Below, in pieces: positions 22,101-32,722 of a stretch of 64,000 bases of DNA. The translations under genes were made by a program, and so were the position numbers. The notes beneath the pieces are model-generated. The model was not told the origin of the DNA, did not search any database, and was given only the letters and a program-made list of their open reading frames with translations. Each line of letters starts with the position of its first letter. The stretch's first letter is position 1. Source of the DNA: Pagrus major (lineage: Eukaryota; Chordata; Actinopteri; Spariformes; Sparidae); assembly GCF_040436345.1 (NCBI RefSeq), contig NC_133215.1, positions 24,417,806-24,481,805 on the forward strand, in the 5' to 3' direction.

Positions 22101-24574
22101 CTGAGAATGGCAAAGCCTCCTCCACTGACATCCTGAACAGTGCCGACACCCTGACCACCAAGAAACTGAAGAAGAGTGAGACAGAGCACGTCTTGAACCG
22201 ACTTGTGCATGACAAATGGCTGAATGAGGTAAAACAAATATCAAAATTAATTTTACCTTTTGTTTGTTTTTTTGTTTTCTTTTCTTTTTTACAAACTTCA
22301 AGCACTTTTAATGTGGACACAAAACTTTTGAGAGACACTTCTGTAGCCTTTTTATATGAGTTGGACTATCATCTATACTATGCAAAGCCAACCAGTGCTG
22401 TACAGATATATAAGTGGTATCAGTTTACTTTTTCATCTCCTGAAGCATATTTCTCGAAATGTCCAACAAGTCCCTTAACATTGGTGATACCAATTATCAA
22501 CTGGATGTGTTAAATATAGCTTTATATCATGATATGTCGTAAGTGTCGTCTTTTCCTGGTTTTAAAGGCTAAATTACAGTAAAGGTATGTAATTATCTGA
22601 ACTTACCAGAGTGTTCTACTTGTTCTGATACTTGCCTTTAACAACTTCATTATGTCCACATTACTGATGGTTATTTATCAAAAAACTCATTATGTTAATG
22701 TTTTGTAGTATAGTACAGTACCAACAGTCATCCCTACAATATTCTTGCATTGTCGATATTGAGTTATTTGGTCAAAAAATATTGTGATGATGGATTTTGA
22801 TTTTGTTGCCCATTCCTAGAATATATGAAGTGTTTTGAGGAGATATATATCCTGTATCACAATATCTCCTAAAATATTGAGATAATATTTTAAGGCATAT
22901 CGCTTGGCCCGAGTGCACAGTACCATTTAAGAGGGGTGAAAAAAAATCTCACAGGCAACATCAACAGTTCAAATGTTTTTAGTGGAGGATGAAAGTAGAT
23001 GGCTGATGTGTAAAATAGTTTTGTAATTTTGTGAGGTGAATAAAGTCAAATAATAGTGTTTCTTCATAGTCCCAATTCCAGACTTTGCTGTTCAAAACAC
23101 AGAAAAAATAATAAGAAAAACAGGTCAATACAAGTAATCATACTACAGTTTTAATTCTCAATTTATTTTTGTTTGTTGACGAGGTTAGCTACCACAACGA
23201 GCTAACCTCGTCAACAAACAAAAATAAATTGAGAATTGCTTGCTCCCACTTTGTTTGTATAATTGACTTCTTCTCATTGATTTAGAAACGGGGTGAATAC
23301 ACTTTGTCCACCAGATGTATTATCGAGATGGAGCCATACATCCGTGCAATGTATCAGGACCAGGTGAAAATGTGTCACATTTGTCGCAACATGGCTTTTC
23401 AGGTAAATTTGCATGAGCCTTTTCAGCCTTATCCCCTGTGATAAATACCTGAATGAAATACATTACAACCACTTCTGTCATATAGAAGCCTCTAGGTGCT
23501 TGTTTCATGTAATCACTTTAAAATAGAAATGCTGTGTGTTATTACTGTGGAGAACTATGTTTTGTTTGAACTACAAGTTACATGAGTACATTCATTATTG
23601 TCACCAAGAAAATTATCCTTACCATCAATTTTGTAGCTTAAAGAAAGGGGAGTAAAAAGCCTGAAATCAGATATATTAATGTAAAAAATAAACTAAATTA
23701 AATAACTAAACTATTAGAAGCTGTCTGGAGATTAGCATCAGACGGTCAAAAGTAATTTTAGTGAGAAGAATCAAATCACTTTGGACGTCACAGACTTGCT
23801 CTTGAGCAACTACGTTAACATAAATGAGCAAGAATTCCTGTTTCCTATCTGATTAGATGTGTTTCTGCAGTACAAACAGATACGTTTCATATGTAATCAG
23901 GATGTTTGTTGGTATTTTTTTCTGTCAGCTTCAGTTCTGTTTAGTTTCTACTTCCTGTGTCATGTTGAGTTGTTACAGTTAATATGTGTCAAACCGTATT
24001 TATTCTAAATGAGTTTGCTCACAGTATTGATCTGATCAGTTTGATAAACATCTGTTTTAATTTTCAGTGCCAAATTTGTGAGAATCCTACATGTGGGATA
24101 AAAATACACAACCCATGTGTGGCCAGATACTTTAAAGGAAGATCAGAGCCGCGGTGTCCAGCTTGTGATGACTTCTGGCCGCATGAAATTCCTGGTATTT
24201 ATTGTTTATTTACTGATGAAGTCCTGCTTTTTAGTGCATAGTTGCTACAAAACTCACCATCTGCATCTGTTCCCAGGATACTATTCTTATACATCATACT
24301 TAAATACTGCTTGTATTTTATGTTTAAGATGAATGCTTGAAAAAGATCATTCCACCATTACAAATATGTTGACAAAAAACAAAAAAAGACAACTGAAAGG
24401 GTTCAGTTGTCTTTTTGTTTTGTTTTACTTTTCAAAACTACGAAGTAAATCAGGCTTGCTTTAGGTGTTTGAATGAATGAATATAATGAAAATGAATTAA
24501 TCTGCTTGTGTTACATATTATTTATTGTGTTCATTACAGAAGTCAGACAAACCCGCTCTCAGTCCAGAAGATGA
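19127..24574 (+). CDS. nsmce1: NSMCE1, SMC5/6 complex RING-like subunit (7 coding exons)
   Basis: Nse1 pairs with the MAGE protein Nse3 in the SMC5/6 DNA-repair complex and carries a variant RING domain. Coding exons: 19127-19244, 19706-19827, 20736-20813, 22082-22228, 23286-23402, 24068-24194, 24540-24574; phases join to 247 aa (human 266). Family matches: [13 protein letters not shown] near the start, [47 protein letters not shown] and [13 protein letters not shown]. Zinc ligands of the RING-like region: C185, C188, C195 and/or C198, C203, H208, C211, C224, C227, ending [10 protein letters not shown] and a short basic tail [11 protein letters not shown]. The donor after exon 3 is the weak TTG|GTTAGT. 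Poly(A) signal AATAAA at 24688-24693. Exons 6-8 are duplicated downstream. Confidence 0.94.
20150..20580 (+). mobile_element. Decayed Tc1/mariner transposase remnant
   Basis: Within NSMCE1 intron 3, one frame reads [20 protein letters not shown] followed by [17 protein letters not shown], the Tc1 pattern of SDESKF...GSDG.VYVRR...GER..P.C..PTV. The catalytic SDE aspartate position reads TGE. The flanks are degenerate, no terminal repeats were found, and the edges are approximate. Confidence 0.7.
20850..21270. repeat. CpG-rich block in NSMCE1 intron 4, unassigned
   Basis: GC- and CpG-rich against AT-rich intron on both sides. A short inverted pair (AGTTCTCC near 20850 and GGAGAACT near 20910) sits at its left edge. 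Looks like an inserted repeat rather than an exon; no family recognised. Confidence 0.3.
22735..22915. repeat. ATATTGTGAT-type dispersed repeat
   Basis: An AT-rich stretch with repeated ATATTG, ATATCAC and AAATATTG motifs ending in GCATATCGCTTGGCCCGAG, resembling a dispersed fish repeat. In NSMCE1 intron 5. Confidence 0.3.
23153..23237. repeat. Perfect 38-bp inverted repeat (9-base loop)
   Basis: Left arm 23153-23190 and right arm 23200-23237 are exact reverse complements; the loop is ACCACAACG. It lies in NSMCE1 intron 5. The segment shared with the downstream copies begins two bases after its right end. Confidence 0.95.
24370..24426. other. Hairpin in NSMCE1 intron 7, kept in all units
   Basis: AAAGACAACTGAA and TTCAGTTGTCTTT pair perfectly around a short AGGG loop, with further A/T pairing outside. 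The hairpin recurs near 35955, 46984 and 53510, with one stem change in the last. Confidence 0.7.
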
Positions 24575-24693
24575 GGACTTCAGCACCAAATGTGTTTTTG
24601 TTTTCTTAAAACTGTTTATTAATTTTAACATACCTTTGTCATAAACCAAATTGTTAATATGAATGTCTTTGTTGTTATTTTTACAAAAATAAA

Positions 24694-25444
24694 TGAGAAT
24701 GTGTTCCACTCAAATGTCTTTATCATGTTTATTCACATGCAATAATCTTCAACAAACAAAGCCAATGCAGATTCTTATCGTGGTGTTTTAAACATTATCT
24801 GAAAAGAAACAAACACTTAGACGCAGAGTAATTGTCCTCTAGATTGTTCCCTTCTGTATACTGCTTTGAGCTCAATTGTCAAGAACATCATAAAGCTCAA
24901 AATGTAATAGTAAAATATACATGATGACATTTGTTTTATCTCTGCATAAGACGCAGCTTGTTTCATCTGTCTGAATTCTCTCTTCAACTAGATTCTTGAT
25001 CTGACAGAAAGCAGGTCTTATTATTACAAGAGCATTAATAGTTTTACAAACCAGGGGAGACATGAAGTTTGCTCTCATTTCCTCTCAAGAGTGAATATGG
25101 TTTCCACATTAGTTTTGTAATTCTGCTGAACCCTCGTGTATGATTTACACATCACCTTGATCAGTTTTCTTTGTACATGGAATCACTGACAACAATAATG
25201 AACATCATCAAACATCCAACTTCAGAAATGCTTCACATTTTCTGCCCCCTAAACACTTGGATGACATGAGGTAATGCAGTTAGGCAGCTTTTATTTCTTC
25301 AACTATATAGAGAAAAATAACTTTTGTAGAGTCTTTGTCATTAAATTCTAATGTGTGTTGTTTATAATCTAAAGACGGTGTTTGTCACTTGACCTCTCAG
25401 GAGCTCAGCATGTTCAGCCTGTTGTGGTCCACACAGGTTAAGAA
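24694..25444. other. Spacer between NSMCE1 and the TAAR 3' side
   Basis: AT-rich and well conserved between units. No coding exon recognised. A minus-strand AATAAA (TTTATT near 24728) could end a long TAAR transcript, which would converge with the NSMCE1 poly(A) site about 35 bases away. Confidence 0.35.
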
Positions 25445-25802
25445 TTAAAGGTGCACTATGTAGTTTTGGGGAAAGAAATTTTAATCAGAAGAGAAAGATC
25501 ATTGATTTTTTATGCCTAAACAAACTCTCCTCGTTTTCATGACTGAATAAACTGAATAAACAAACAGACCTTAAAGGACAACACAACTTCATACTGTTTT
25601 ACTTTGTTTATATTTGGCTGACCCTGCCACCTTTCTAGCTTCAAACAGTGTTCTGGGGACCTTATTTTCCTGAGAACAGCTTGTTTATTCACTTATGGAA
25701 AAGATATATATTTCTGAGTTTGTATTATTACCTCATTAAAATTGTAAATATTTAAATTCTGAGTTTGAATTACTTCTCCAAAGCTAAATAGTGCCCCTTT
25801 AA
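25445..25802. mobile_element. TTAA-flanked MITE, unit A
   Basis: The ends TTAAAGGTGCACTATGTAG and, reversed, TTAAAGGGGCACTATTTAGC are inverted repeats with TTAA at both edges, as in piggyBac-type MITEs. About 358 bases, no coding capacity. It recurs at the same place in units B and C and, truncated, in D. Confidence 0.75.
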
Positions 25803-26280
25803 AGGTATAAAGTTATAATCTACGTAAAGGATGAAGGAAATGGCTGTAAACTTGTGCAGTTTTGAATATTCAAAGGATTACTTTGGTTAAGTCAACTAAT
25901 AGTTTGACTAATAGTTTAACAGAAAATAGCGGGAAAAAAAGCTTTTTACAATTTCTTCAAACCTAAAATGACATTCAATTTCCATTATTTGTGATATTAG
26001 CTGTCTTAGATATTCAGTATGCCATAATGTAACATAAAAGAAAGCAGAAAATTTTAACTTTTATGAGGCTTAAACTACCAAGCGTTATTGCTTCATATTT
26101 TTTGATTTTTCAGCTCTGATTTACATCTTTGCTGAGCACTAACAGTCCAACAGACTAGCAGGCTGTTTAAAGAGGGAAATGTAAAATGTGAAATCAAACA
26201 CCCAACCGTATGTCACATGCTGCATATAGGTTTTTAAATGACAGACAGCAGTTTCATTATTGTTACTGGAGAAAGTGACT

Positions 26281-27273
26281 TTAAAGTATATTTGCCTGAG
26301 AGGAATCCTGCTCTAGTATCCTCAGGGTGACAATGAACTTAATAGCTTTCCTAAACCACGGGTAGAAAAATGCATATATGAGAGGGTTCAAACAAGAGTT
26401 AAAAAACAACAGCCAGGACACGATGGCCCAGTATGAAGTACTGTTTGAGATGTCCTGTCCTGCCAGAGAGGGGTAGTAATATGGACAGAAGGTCATCAGA
26501 AACACCAGTATGACAATACCCAGAGTCCTGGCTGCTTTTTTCTCTGATTTCTTTGCAGTGACTGTAACCGTACCACCTGCAATGACTGTAACATGAGACT
26601 GCATGGCTCGAGCCTGAGACACTGCCACAATAAACACCCTCATGTACAGAACAATGATGACTGAACACGGACCGATGAACGTGAACACGAGGTCGATAGT
26701 TCCTGAGACGTAGTTGATCACTACCAAACACTCCCCGTGGCAGGAGTTGTGTCTGTCCGGCCGCCTGAGATGGTCCTTTAGAATCAGCCCGTTGTAGAGG
26801 AGTGAGCAGGCCCAGCACACACACACACACACCTCCACTCTGCTGCGAGTGATTTTGTTGGGGTACTGCAGAGGATGACAAATAGCTACATAGCGGTCAA
26901 TGGATATGAGCACCATGTTCCCCACAGAGGCTGAGGTGAGGATGAAGCTGATAATGTAATATAGAGCGCACATGAGATCGCCCAGCAGCCAGCAGGGTTC
27001 TATGAAGCACACCATCTCCACCGGCATCACCAGCAGCCCCACCAGCAGGTCGGAGATGGCCAGGGAGAGCAGGAGCAGGTTGGTGGGCGTGTGGAGCTGT
27101 CTGAAGTGGGAGATGGAGATGATAACAAGCAGGTTGAGAGCCACAGTGAGCACTGTGATGCAGGAGAACAGAGTGTAGAGGAAGACGGCTTCAGAGCGAG
27201 GACGCTTTAAACCCCTGCAGGACGAGTTCAGGAGCTCAGGGTAGCAGAGCTCGGCTCGCTCCAGGCCCTCCAT
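26281..27273 (-). CDS. taar: Trace amine-associated receptor, copy A
   Basis: Single-exon class A GPCR, 330 aa. TAARs are mostly olfactory amine receptors in fish. The TM7 signature NSCLNPLIYAFFYPWF (residues 292-307) matches the TAAR fingerprint NSxxNPxxYxxxYxWF. Other landmarks: glycosylation site N16, D75 (2.50), C102 (3.25), DRY 126-128, W154 (4.50), P202 (5.50), P264 (6.50) in TFCP, NPLIY 296-300. Position 3.32 is S109 instead of Asp, and 5.42 is D194. 6.48 is F262 rather than Trp. Overall closest by eye to teleost TAAR13c-like receptors. The start is the ATG of MEGLERAELC; an in-frame stop lies just upstream. TM4 includes a coding (CA)8 run. Confidence 0.93.
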   Translation of the reverse strand: MEGLERAELCYPELLNSSCRGLKRPRSEAVFLYTLFSCITVLTVALNLLVIISISHFRQLHTPTNLLLLSLAISDLLVGLLVMPVEMVCFIEPCWLLGDLMCALYYIISFILTSASVGNMVLISIDRYVAICHPLQYPNKITRSRVEVCVCVCWACSLLYNGLILKDHLRRPDRHNSCHGECLVVINYVSGTIDLVFTFIGPCSVIIVLYMRVFIVAVSQARAMQSHVTVIAGGTVTVTAKKSEKKAARTLGIVILVFLMTFCPYYYPSLAGQDISNSTSYWAIVSWLLFFNSCLNPLIYAFFYPWFRKAIKFIVTLRILEQDSSQANIL

Positions 27274-27576
27274 CGTCTGCCACTGAGGGGAGGTGATGAC
27301 CTGAACTTGCTGAGCTCAAGCAGCTCTCTGATCGTACCAGACATGGTGCAGCTCTGTTATCTCCTCCACAACTCCCCAGTCATCCTCTTCATCACTGTCT
27401 TCTCTCAGCCTGTTCTTTGTTTCTTTAATTTCTCCTCATCTCCCTCACCCCTCCCTCACTTATTCCACCCTCCCTCCTTCCCTTTCAATCCCACTGATAG
27501 TTGATGCAACATATTTGTTTCATGCAACAGATGGATAACTTTTCTGTAAGTTTTGGTTGAGTCATAGCAACTTACT

Positions 27577-27740
27577 TTAAAGGTCCATGCTGTAGGATTT
27601 TGGGGGATTCACCATGTTTTACCGCCACCGTAGGTTCATCTACACGCTTTGACTGGGAGAGTTAGGGGAGCAGTGTTCAGTTGGTTGCGATCTGCAACCT
27701 CACTGCTAGATGCCACTTAATCCTTCACACAGGACCTTTG
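27577..27740. mobile_element. AAAGGTCC MITE, unit A
   Basis: Terminal inverted repeats AAAGGTCCATGCTGTAGGATT-type at the left and, reversed, AAAGGTCCTGTGTGAAGGAT at the right; about 160 bases. Present at the same site in units C and D, missing in B together with some flanking sequence. Confidence 0.65.
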
Positions 27741-28808
27741 AAGCCTTGAGGGGATCAGTGTCTGTTATCTGGGCATGTCAGTAATCAACAGACATGAGCT
27801 AAGGCAACATTACTGCAATGGTTGACTGACTAAGGGCATAACTAAACTCAAGCAGCACCTCGAAACAACAGTTGTTATAGATTTGACAAGTACAAGAACA
27901 AAACCGCAGCAGTGGAACTGAAGTCTCTTCTGACCTTTAGACCTGGATACGGCGGCGACACTCAGCCTTGCTTCCAATTTTGCCCAGTGGCCACTTGCAG
28001 TATTGCAGTGAAAAAATTCCCTTTCCCCATAGAACACCATTATAAAAGAGACGTCTGTAAAACTGTTGACAGGAGACCTCCAACTGCAAACAATGTCAAT
28101 CATGTTATGAGTTTTTGACTCATGGAGGTTTTATATTTGTAAAACTGAGAAAAATGGATTTAAAAATCTGTGACATCAACACCAAAGTCTGCTGGCATAA
28201 TGGGAACTCATGGGCAGGGCTAGTGGGAGAAACACTACTGCACATATTCAGTGGGCCTCATAACCAGAAAGTAAACCTGGAAGCTGGAAAAGGTTTTTGT
28301 TTTGTGCGCCAGACGAGTAATTCTTATTGGACTGAATAGGTGCCATCTTTGGGTCTAGTATCTATTTCTATTATAAATTGTGGGTGATTAAAGTATACCT
28401 GGGTTTGGGCTCCGAACTCTGCCGACTTTGTGATTGTTAGGTTTATTGCTTTAGTCATTGATTGTTGAACAGGATTTGCTGCTTTTCTCACTTGTATTTT
28501 GAATGTAGCTTTGGTTTCTCGACTACTCGTCAGACAAAACTGACAATAAGAAGATGTCAGTTTTGGTTCTGGGAAACTGTAGAATTAAATCACTCAATGT
28601 GGCCCCGACAACATATCTGGTTACACGTCACAAGTGATATCCTATCAGCACTGAATAATCTGAATCTGCAAAGTAACTGGTAACTTAATTTGTCAATAGC
28701 AGAGAGTTAGCATAAAGGAGCAGAAAACGGAAAAACAGAAGTGAAATACCTCAAAATTTTACTTTTGGTAGTTTTAGGCAATTGTAAGACGTTATATTCC
28801 ATCACTGA
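27741..28808. repeat. Unit-conserved non-coding stretch with dispersed repeat
   Basis: Lies upstream of the TAAR and is conserved in B (39130-40186) and D (56526-57562), and partly in C. Motifs such as GGGCAGGGCTAGTGGG and GGTGCCATCTTTGGGTCTAG resemble a fish dispersed repeat. No gene recognised. Confidence 0.35.
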
Positions 28809-31800
28809 TTACATTTACATTTACATTTAGGGCCTTTAGCAGACGCTTTTGTCCAAATCTACTTACAATAAGTACATTTGTCACAAGAAAGAAACCACAG
28901 CATATCACTGTCGAAAAAGTAAGAATGAAGTCACAAGTCATGCAATGCAGGGTCGAGTTGAAGTCTGAACAAGTGAATCTTGAGTCTTGCGGAATATGGC
29001 GAGTGACTCTGCTGTCCTGTCATTGGTCGGGAGTTTGTTCCACTACTGAGGCGCCAGAACAGAGAAGAGTCGTGACTTTGCTGAGCGACCTTTGTTTGCT
29101 CTCAGTGATGGCAGTACCAGCCGGCCAGCTGATGTAGTTGAAGGAAGTGCTTGTGCTGGGGCGTGTGGTCTGACTAGTGTTTGGAGGTAGATGGGTGCAG
29201 TTCCGTTGATGGCCTTGAAGGCCAGTACCATCTTCTCTGATCCGGGCTGCAACAGGAAGCCAGTGGAGGTCACGGAGGAGGGAGGTCACATGGGAGAATT
29301 TGGGTAAATTGAAAACAAGGCGCGTTGCAGCGTTCTGGATACGCTGCAACGGTTTACGCTAAGATTCCAGTGGATGCATGTCCGCTACGTTACGGCTCTG
29401 GTACAGTCTTGCTCCGTCGTCCGGCAACCCCCACCAGTTGCGTTTTGAGTCCACCACGGCGCAGCTCCGCCGATCAGCTGGAGTTACAAGACCGAGGAGT
29501 TCCCGCAATAATTACATAATCACCCGTGGCCGCAGTTATAGGTATGTGTCATAAACACAACAACACAAAGTGTGAAGGATAAGAAGAAGAGCTTGTATTT
29601 GTCTCTTTTTTGAGGTTTTATTTTGAAAATTAACCGGATGTCATGTTGTTGTTTCATGTCTGACTTCCTGTCTGCTCTGTGCTGAATTCGGCTGAATTGC
29701 TGCATCGTGCTCTGGCATCCGCCACATATAGAAGTCCTGTGTATCTGCTCCGGGGGACTGCGGACTGCCGGAGCTGGGATGCAGCAGACACGCAGCGCAG
29801 CGGACCTGGTGGAAGGTAACACATAGACTAGAGTGAAACTGATCAGCTCTGCTGCCGTGGCGGAGCCATGACGCAGCGGACATGTATCTGGTGGAATCGA
29901 GGGGTTAGTCGCAGAGGCTGGGAGTCCAGCCAAGAGCGAGTTGCAGTAGTCCAGGCGGGAGATGACCAGCGCTTGGTACAGAAGTAGTGTTGCATCCTTT
30001 GTGAGTAAAGACTGGATCCTGTGGATGTTGTAGAGGGCAAATCTGCAGGATTGTGCCACAGTAGTGATGTTGGGGGTGCAGAGCAAATAGAAGTGGTCCT
30101 AGTACTGAGCCTTGAGGGACACCAGTTTCCAGAAAGCAGGGTTCGGACAAGGAGTCATTCCATATGACCTGAAAGGTGCGATTTGTCAGGTATGATGTGA
30201 ACCAAGTTAGAGCAGAGTCAGCAATGCCAAGTTCAGCCAGAGTGGAGAGGAGGATTTGGTGGTTGACTGTGTCAAATGCAGAAGATAGGTCGAGGAGAAT
30301 AAGGACGGATGAGTGGGACGAGGCTCTGGCGGCACAGAGGGACTCAGTCGATGTGAGGAGGGCCGTCTCAGTGGAATGGGCAGTCCTGAAGCCTGACTGA
30401 TTGGGGTCAAGGAAGTTGTTTTGTGAAAGGTAGGAGGACAGTTGGTTGTAGACGCGCGTTCTAGGGTTTTAGAGAGGAATGAAAGAAGAGCTACATATCT
30501 GTAGTTTCGGATGTCAGCTGAGTCTAGGGTGGGTTTCTTTAGGAGTGGCTTTACTGTAGCAGTCTTGAAGGGAGCTGGAATAAGGCCTGAAGTGAGGGAG
30601 GAGTTGATCAGGGTAGTGAGGAATGGCAAGATGTCGTGAGAGATGTCTTGGAGAAGGGAGGAGGGAATCGGGTCAAGGGAACAGGTGGTGGCAGAGACGT
30701 AGATGTAACTAGTGTGTGAACATCTTCAGAGGAGAGAGGGCTGAAGCAGGTAAGGCCATCAGAGGTGAGGGTTTGGGGAGGTGCTTTCTGGATGGGCATA
30801 GGAGTAAATGAGGATCTGATGTCTTTTACTTTCTTGCAAAGTCATCAACAGTGAGGGAGGAAGGAGGGGGAAGGGTAGGAGGGGTGAGGAGAGAATAGAA
30901 CATGGATAATAGTTTCCTGGGGTTGGAGGCAGAGGAGTTGATCTTTGACAGGTAGAAGGCAGATTTGGCTGCTGACACAGTTGAGGTGAAGTCAGAGAGG
31001 AGGTTGTGGTAGTGAGCAAGGTCATCAGGATGACGTGATTTTTTCCATTTTCTCTCTTTGGCTCGTAGAGTCGATCTATTGGTTCGCAGAGATTCAGACA
31101 GCTGGGGTGAGATGATCGTGCTGGTCGGGAGGTGAGGGGACAGAAAGCATCTAAAGAGGAGGGGAAGGAGGATAACAGAGTGGAGGAGGCTTCCTCGGTG
31201 GACATTAGAGAGAATTGTTTTGTGGATGGTAGTGAGGAAAGAACAGTTGAGGAGCGAGTGGAGGGAGGGAGGGATTTCAGGTTGCGGCGGGTGGTGACCA
31301 TGTGAGGTGTAGGGCGAGGGAGGTGGTTGACTTCAAGGGGAGAGAGAAAGATACAAAGTGGTGGTTGGACACAGGGAGAGGGGTAACAGAGAGTGCCGAG
31401 GTACTACAGGACCTTGTGAAGACAAGGTCAAGTTGGTTCCTGGCCCGGTGGGTGGGTGGAGAGGGGGAGAGTGTGTGGTCAAATGTGAAGAAGAAGTCAA
31501 TGAATTCAGATGAGTGTAGATTCTCAGGGTGGATGTTGAAGTCACCCAGGACAACGTGTGGTGTGCCATCGTCAGGGGAGCAGCTTAGGAGGACGTCCAT
31601 CTCATCAAAGAAGTCACGGAGAGGACCGGGAGTGCAGTAGATCACCACAATGTTGAGCTTGAAAGAAGGGTGACAGAGACAGCGTGGAATTCAAGTGCAG
31701 ATCTGGGTAGTTGGTCCAGGGAAGGACCTGGTAGGACCACATGGGTGTGATGAGGAGTCCAGTTCCCCTTTTGCGACCTGTTAGTCTGGGGGAGTGTGAG

Positions 31801-32220
31801 AATGAGTAGGCAGTTGAGAGGGCAGCTGGAGTGGCAGTGTTTTCTGGGGTGATCCAGGCCTCCGTAAGGGCCAGGAAGTGGAGAGTCTGCAGGGAGGCAT
31901 AGGCTGAAATGGTGTCCGCCTTCTTGACTGCAGACTGGCAGTTCCATAGCCCCCCTAGTACTTCAAGTTCAGTACCAGTGGTGAATGTTGGGTAACAGAG
32001 ATTGGCTGGGTTACAGCCTCTAGCAATGGGTCTCCGTTGAAATCTTCTCCCGTTTGATGTCCTGACTGGGATTGGGTAGGAATCATGGCTGCGATGGGTG
32101 GACAGTGAGTAACTTGGACTCCCTTGATGGACTCCCGCAGAGAGACTCCTTAAGTCTTTGTTTGACAGTCTTCGTTTGGCTGTCCTGACGCTGCATCTGA
32201 CGCTGTAGTGACTAGCCCAT
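28809..32220 (-). mobile_element. L2/Maui-like LINE, unit A (defective)
   Basis: Minus-strand non-LTR retrotransposon. The 3' end at 28809 carries a short (ATTTAC)n tail next to the fish-typical CAGACGCTTTTGTCC motif. Reverse-transcriptase pieces: FNLPKFSHVTSLLRDLHWLP, VISRLDYCNSLLAGLPASA, ETGVPQGSVLGPLLF, TATVKPLLKKPTLDSADIRN. The APE endonuclease (about 31277-31650) shows VLGDFNIHPE, NQLDLVFTRS and SNHHFVSF. Several frameshifts and stops break the ORF, and a 548-bp element is inserted at 29357. The 5' edge is uncertain. Family by motif style only. Confidence 0.85.
29357..29904. mobile_element. Non-autonomous element with TTA target duplication, unit A
   Basis: Inserted in the LINE. Ends CGCTAAGATTCCAGTGGATG and, reversed, CCCCTCGATTCCACCAGATA, followed inward by shared CATGTCCGCT. 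TTA flanks both sides (29354-29356, 29905-29907), and unit B shows the uninterrupted site at 41551. A 3-bp TTA duplication suggests a PIF/Harbinger MITE. Confidence 0.65.
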
Positions 32221-32722
32221 ATGTGCTAGATTTACCTCATACAGGGTTAGCTCCGCCCTGCAATCAAACCTATTTATCACAGCTGAGTTGGCCAAAACTG
32301 GCTAATAACCACTCAGCATCAGCAGTTTCACAAGAATTCATACAAAAGGTATCTAACAAGATTAAATATGACAACTAACCCTCCTCACAGAATGCTTAAA
32401 CACTGGATTACTTTCTGACTTACCAGCAGCAGTTTCACAGCTTCTTTCCCTTAGACAAAATGTAACTTTGATTATTCTAAATTTTGACACTAACATTTTT
32501 ACTTTTACTGCAAATGGCTATCAGTTCCAAATATGTAAAATATGTTATTGGTCTCCTTGATTATTAATAATCAGTATCACATCGGTTGATCCCTTATTAT
32601 CAAATTTTGAAGACAAATAAAAAGAATCGATAGAACCAAAAAGACAACTGACAATGAAAATAATTGTTAATTGAAGCCCTGGATTTGCCTCTTATTCACA
32701 CATGCTCACACACAGATGGTAA
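32221..32722. other. Spacer between LINE 5' edge and conserved ORF
   Basis: AT-rich and shared with unit D, where a Harbinger element interrupts it. Around 32590-32685 is a decayed piece of the ATTAATCGATTA-type MITE (AAAATAATTGTTAATTGAAG). Nothing else recognised. Confidence 0.35.

Noticed and set aside
26399-26881. Second frame inside TAAR genes (160-176 codons)
   Set aside because: Overlaps the receptor in another frame of the same strand and is a composition shadow, despite recurring in the four copies.
31277-31648. Host exonuclease/endonuclease gene
   Set aside because: The GDFNIH endonuclease sits in frame order with a LINE reverse transcriptase and recurs with it in units A and D.
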